Part shown: positions 5,279 through 5,707 of the stretch, piece by piece
Layout: every line of letters starts with the position of its first letter
Numbering within the stretch: the stretch's first letter is position 1
Origin: Candidatus Hydrogenedentota bacterium
GTDB lineage: Bacteria; Hydrogenedentota; Hydrogenedentia; Hydrogenedentales; SLHB01
Reading direction: 5' to 3'
Assembly: GCA_003552765.1 (NCBI GenBank)
Contig: PUOI01000416.1
Location: 1 to 5,707, forward strand
DNA length: 5,707 nt
The notes under the pieces: generated by a model
The model's input: the letters and a program-made list of their open reading frames with translations, nothing else
What the model was told of the DNA's origin: nothing
Databases searched by the model: none
Made by a program: the position numbers and the translations under genes

Positions 5279-5707
5279 TCATGCGGGGATCCGGCCAAGG
5301 TTGAACATCGGGGTGGGGGCGTCTTGGGTGGCGAGATGGATCTCCGTACTCACGTGCCGCACCGCTTGCCGGGCCATCGTATAAACGAGGTCCGGGCAGT
5401 TATTCGATTCGCTAATGTGGACCAAGACGACGATATCAAGTTGATCGTGGGCCAGTTTGGCGAGAAGTGAGCAGGCGTCTTGGTTCGACATGTGTCCGTG
5501 CCAGCCGCGGATGCGCTGCTGGATCGCGGGGGGATATTTCCCGTGGCGCAGCATCTCGGGACAGTGGTTCGATTCGAGAATCAGGGCGTTGGAGCCGCGC
5601 AACTTGGTTCGCACGACCGATGAGGCATGGCCAAGATCCGCCGCTATTCCCAACTTCACGCCGTCCGCCTCCACCGTGTAGCTGACGGGATCGGCGGCGT
5701 CATGGGC
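5279..5707 (-). CDS. MBL-fold metallohydrolase, WalJ/YycJ-like, C-terminal part
   Basis: The gene enters from the right edge in an open frame with no start needed. It gives 142 residues from AHDAADPVSY to NLGRIPA and a TGA at 5281-5279. Metallo-beta-lactamase-fold motifs of the YycJ/WalJ group are visible. These are His2-Asp3 (AHDAADPVSY), Asp24 in ADLGH, ESNHCPEML (45-53), GWHGHMSN (68-75), and His97 in VHISESNNCPD (the final metal-ligand position). YycJ-like proteins are predicted metal-dependent hydrolases or nucleases of about 260 residues, so about the last half is present. A GTG at 5674 could look like a start, but conserved family sequence continues upstream of it, so this is a truncated gene. 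It lies on the same strand about 160 bp before pyrR. The strong promoter between them suggests it is a separate transcription unit. Confidence 0.9.
   Translation of the reverse strand, partial: AHDAADPVSYTVEADGVKLGIAADLGHASSVVRTKLRGSNALILESNHCPEMLRHGKYPPAIQQRIRGWHGHMSNQDACSLLAKLAHDQLDIVVLVHISESNNCPDLVYTMARQAVRHVSTEIHLATQDAPTPMFNLGRIPA

Overview
This is a GC-rich bacterial segment whose genes all lie on the minus strand, so transcription runs from high to low coordinates. The core is a de novo pyrimidine (UMP) synthesis cluster in the order pyrR, pyrB, pyrC, carA. It is flanked upstream by the 3' end of a WalJ/YycJ-like metallo-beta-lactamase-fold gene and downstream by the 5' part of a short-chain dehydrogenase/reductase (SDR) gene. 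Both flanking genes run off the window.

Layout in transcription order: MBL-fold hydrolase 3' end (5707-5279); a leader of about 160 bp with a strong sigma70-type promoter and an intrinsic terminator-like hairpin just before pyrR (5278-5116); pyrR (5115-4507); pyrB (4514-3522, overlapping pyrR by 8 bp); an AT-rich, repeat-laden spacer of 310 bp (3521-3212); pyrC (3211-1943); a 98-bp spacer; carA (1844-753); a 79-bp spacer; SDR (673 to the left edge).

The pathway logic is clear. CarA, with CarB encoded outside the window, makes carbamoyl phosphate. PyrB condenses it with aspartate, and PyrC closes the ring to dihydroorotate. PyrR is the UMP/PRPP-sensing regulator of such operons in Gram-positive and related bacteria. 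The promoter followed by a hairpin and U-run ahead of pyrR suggests control by transcription attenuation, although no Bacillus-type PyrR binding loop could be recognised by eye. All key active-site residues of PyrB, PyrC and CarA are present.

The unusual part is the pyrB-pyrC spacer. It is about 29% GC (hand count over 3301-3480), against clearly GC-rich genes on both sides. It contains 9-10 bp tandem units arranged as a large imperfect inverted repeat, plus a 14-bp direct duplication just upstream of the pyrC ribosome binding site. It resembles the non-coding 'ACCACAGATAAACACAGAT'-type repeats scattered in genomes of PVC-group and related uncultured bacteria. The organism is therefore tentatively a GC-rich, non-model Gram-negative lineage such as a planctomycete, Lentisphaerae or Hydrogenedentes relative, but taxonomy cannot be settled from this window. 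No RNA genes, insertion sequences, CRISPR arrays or new defence-type systems were seen.
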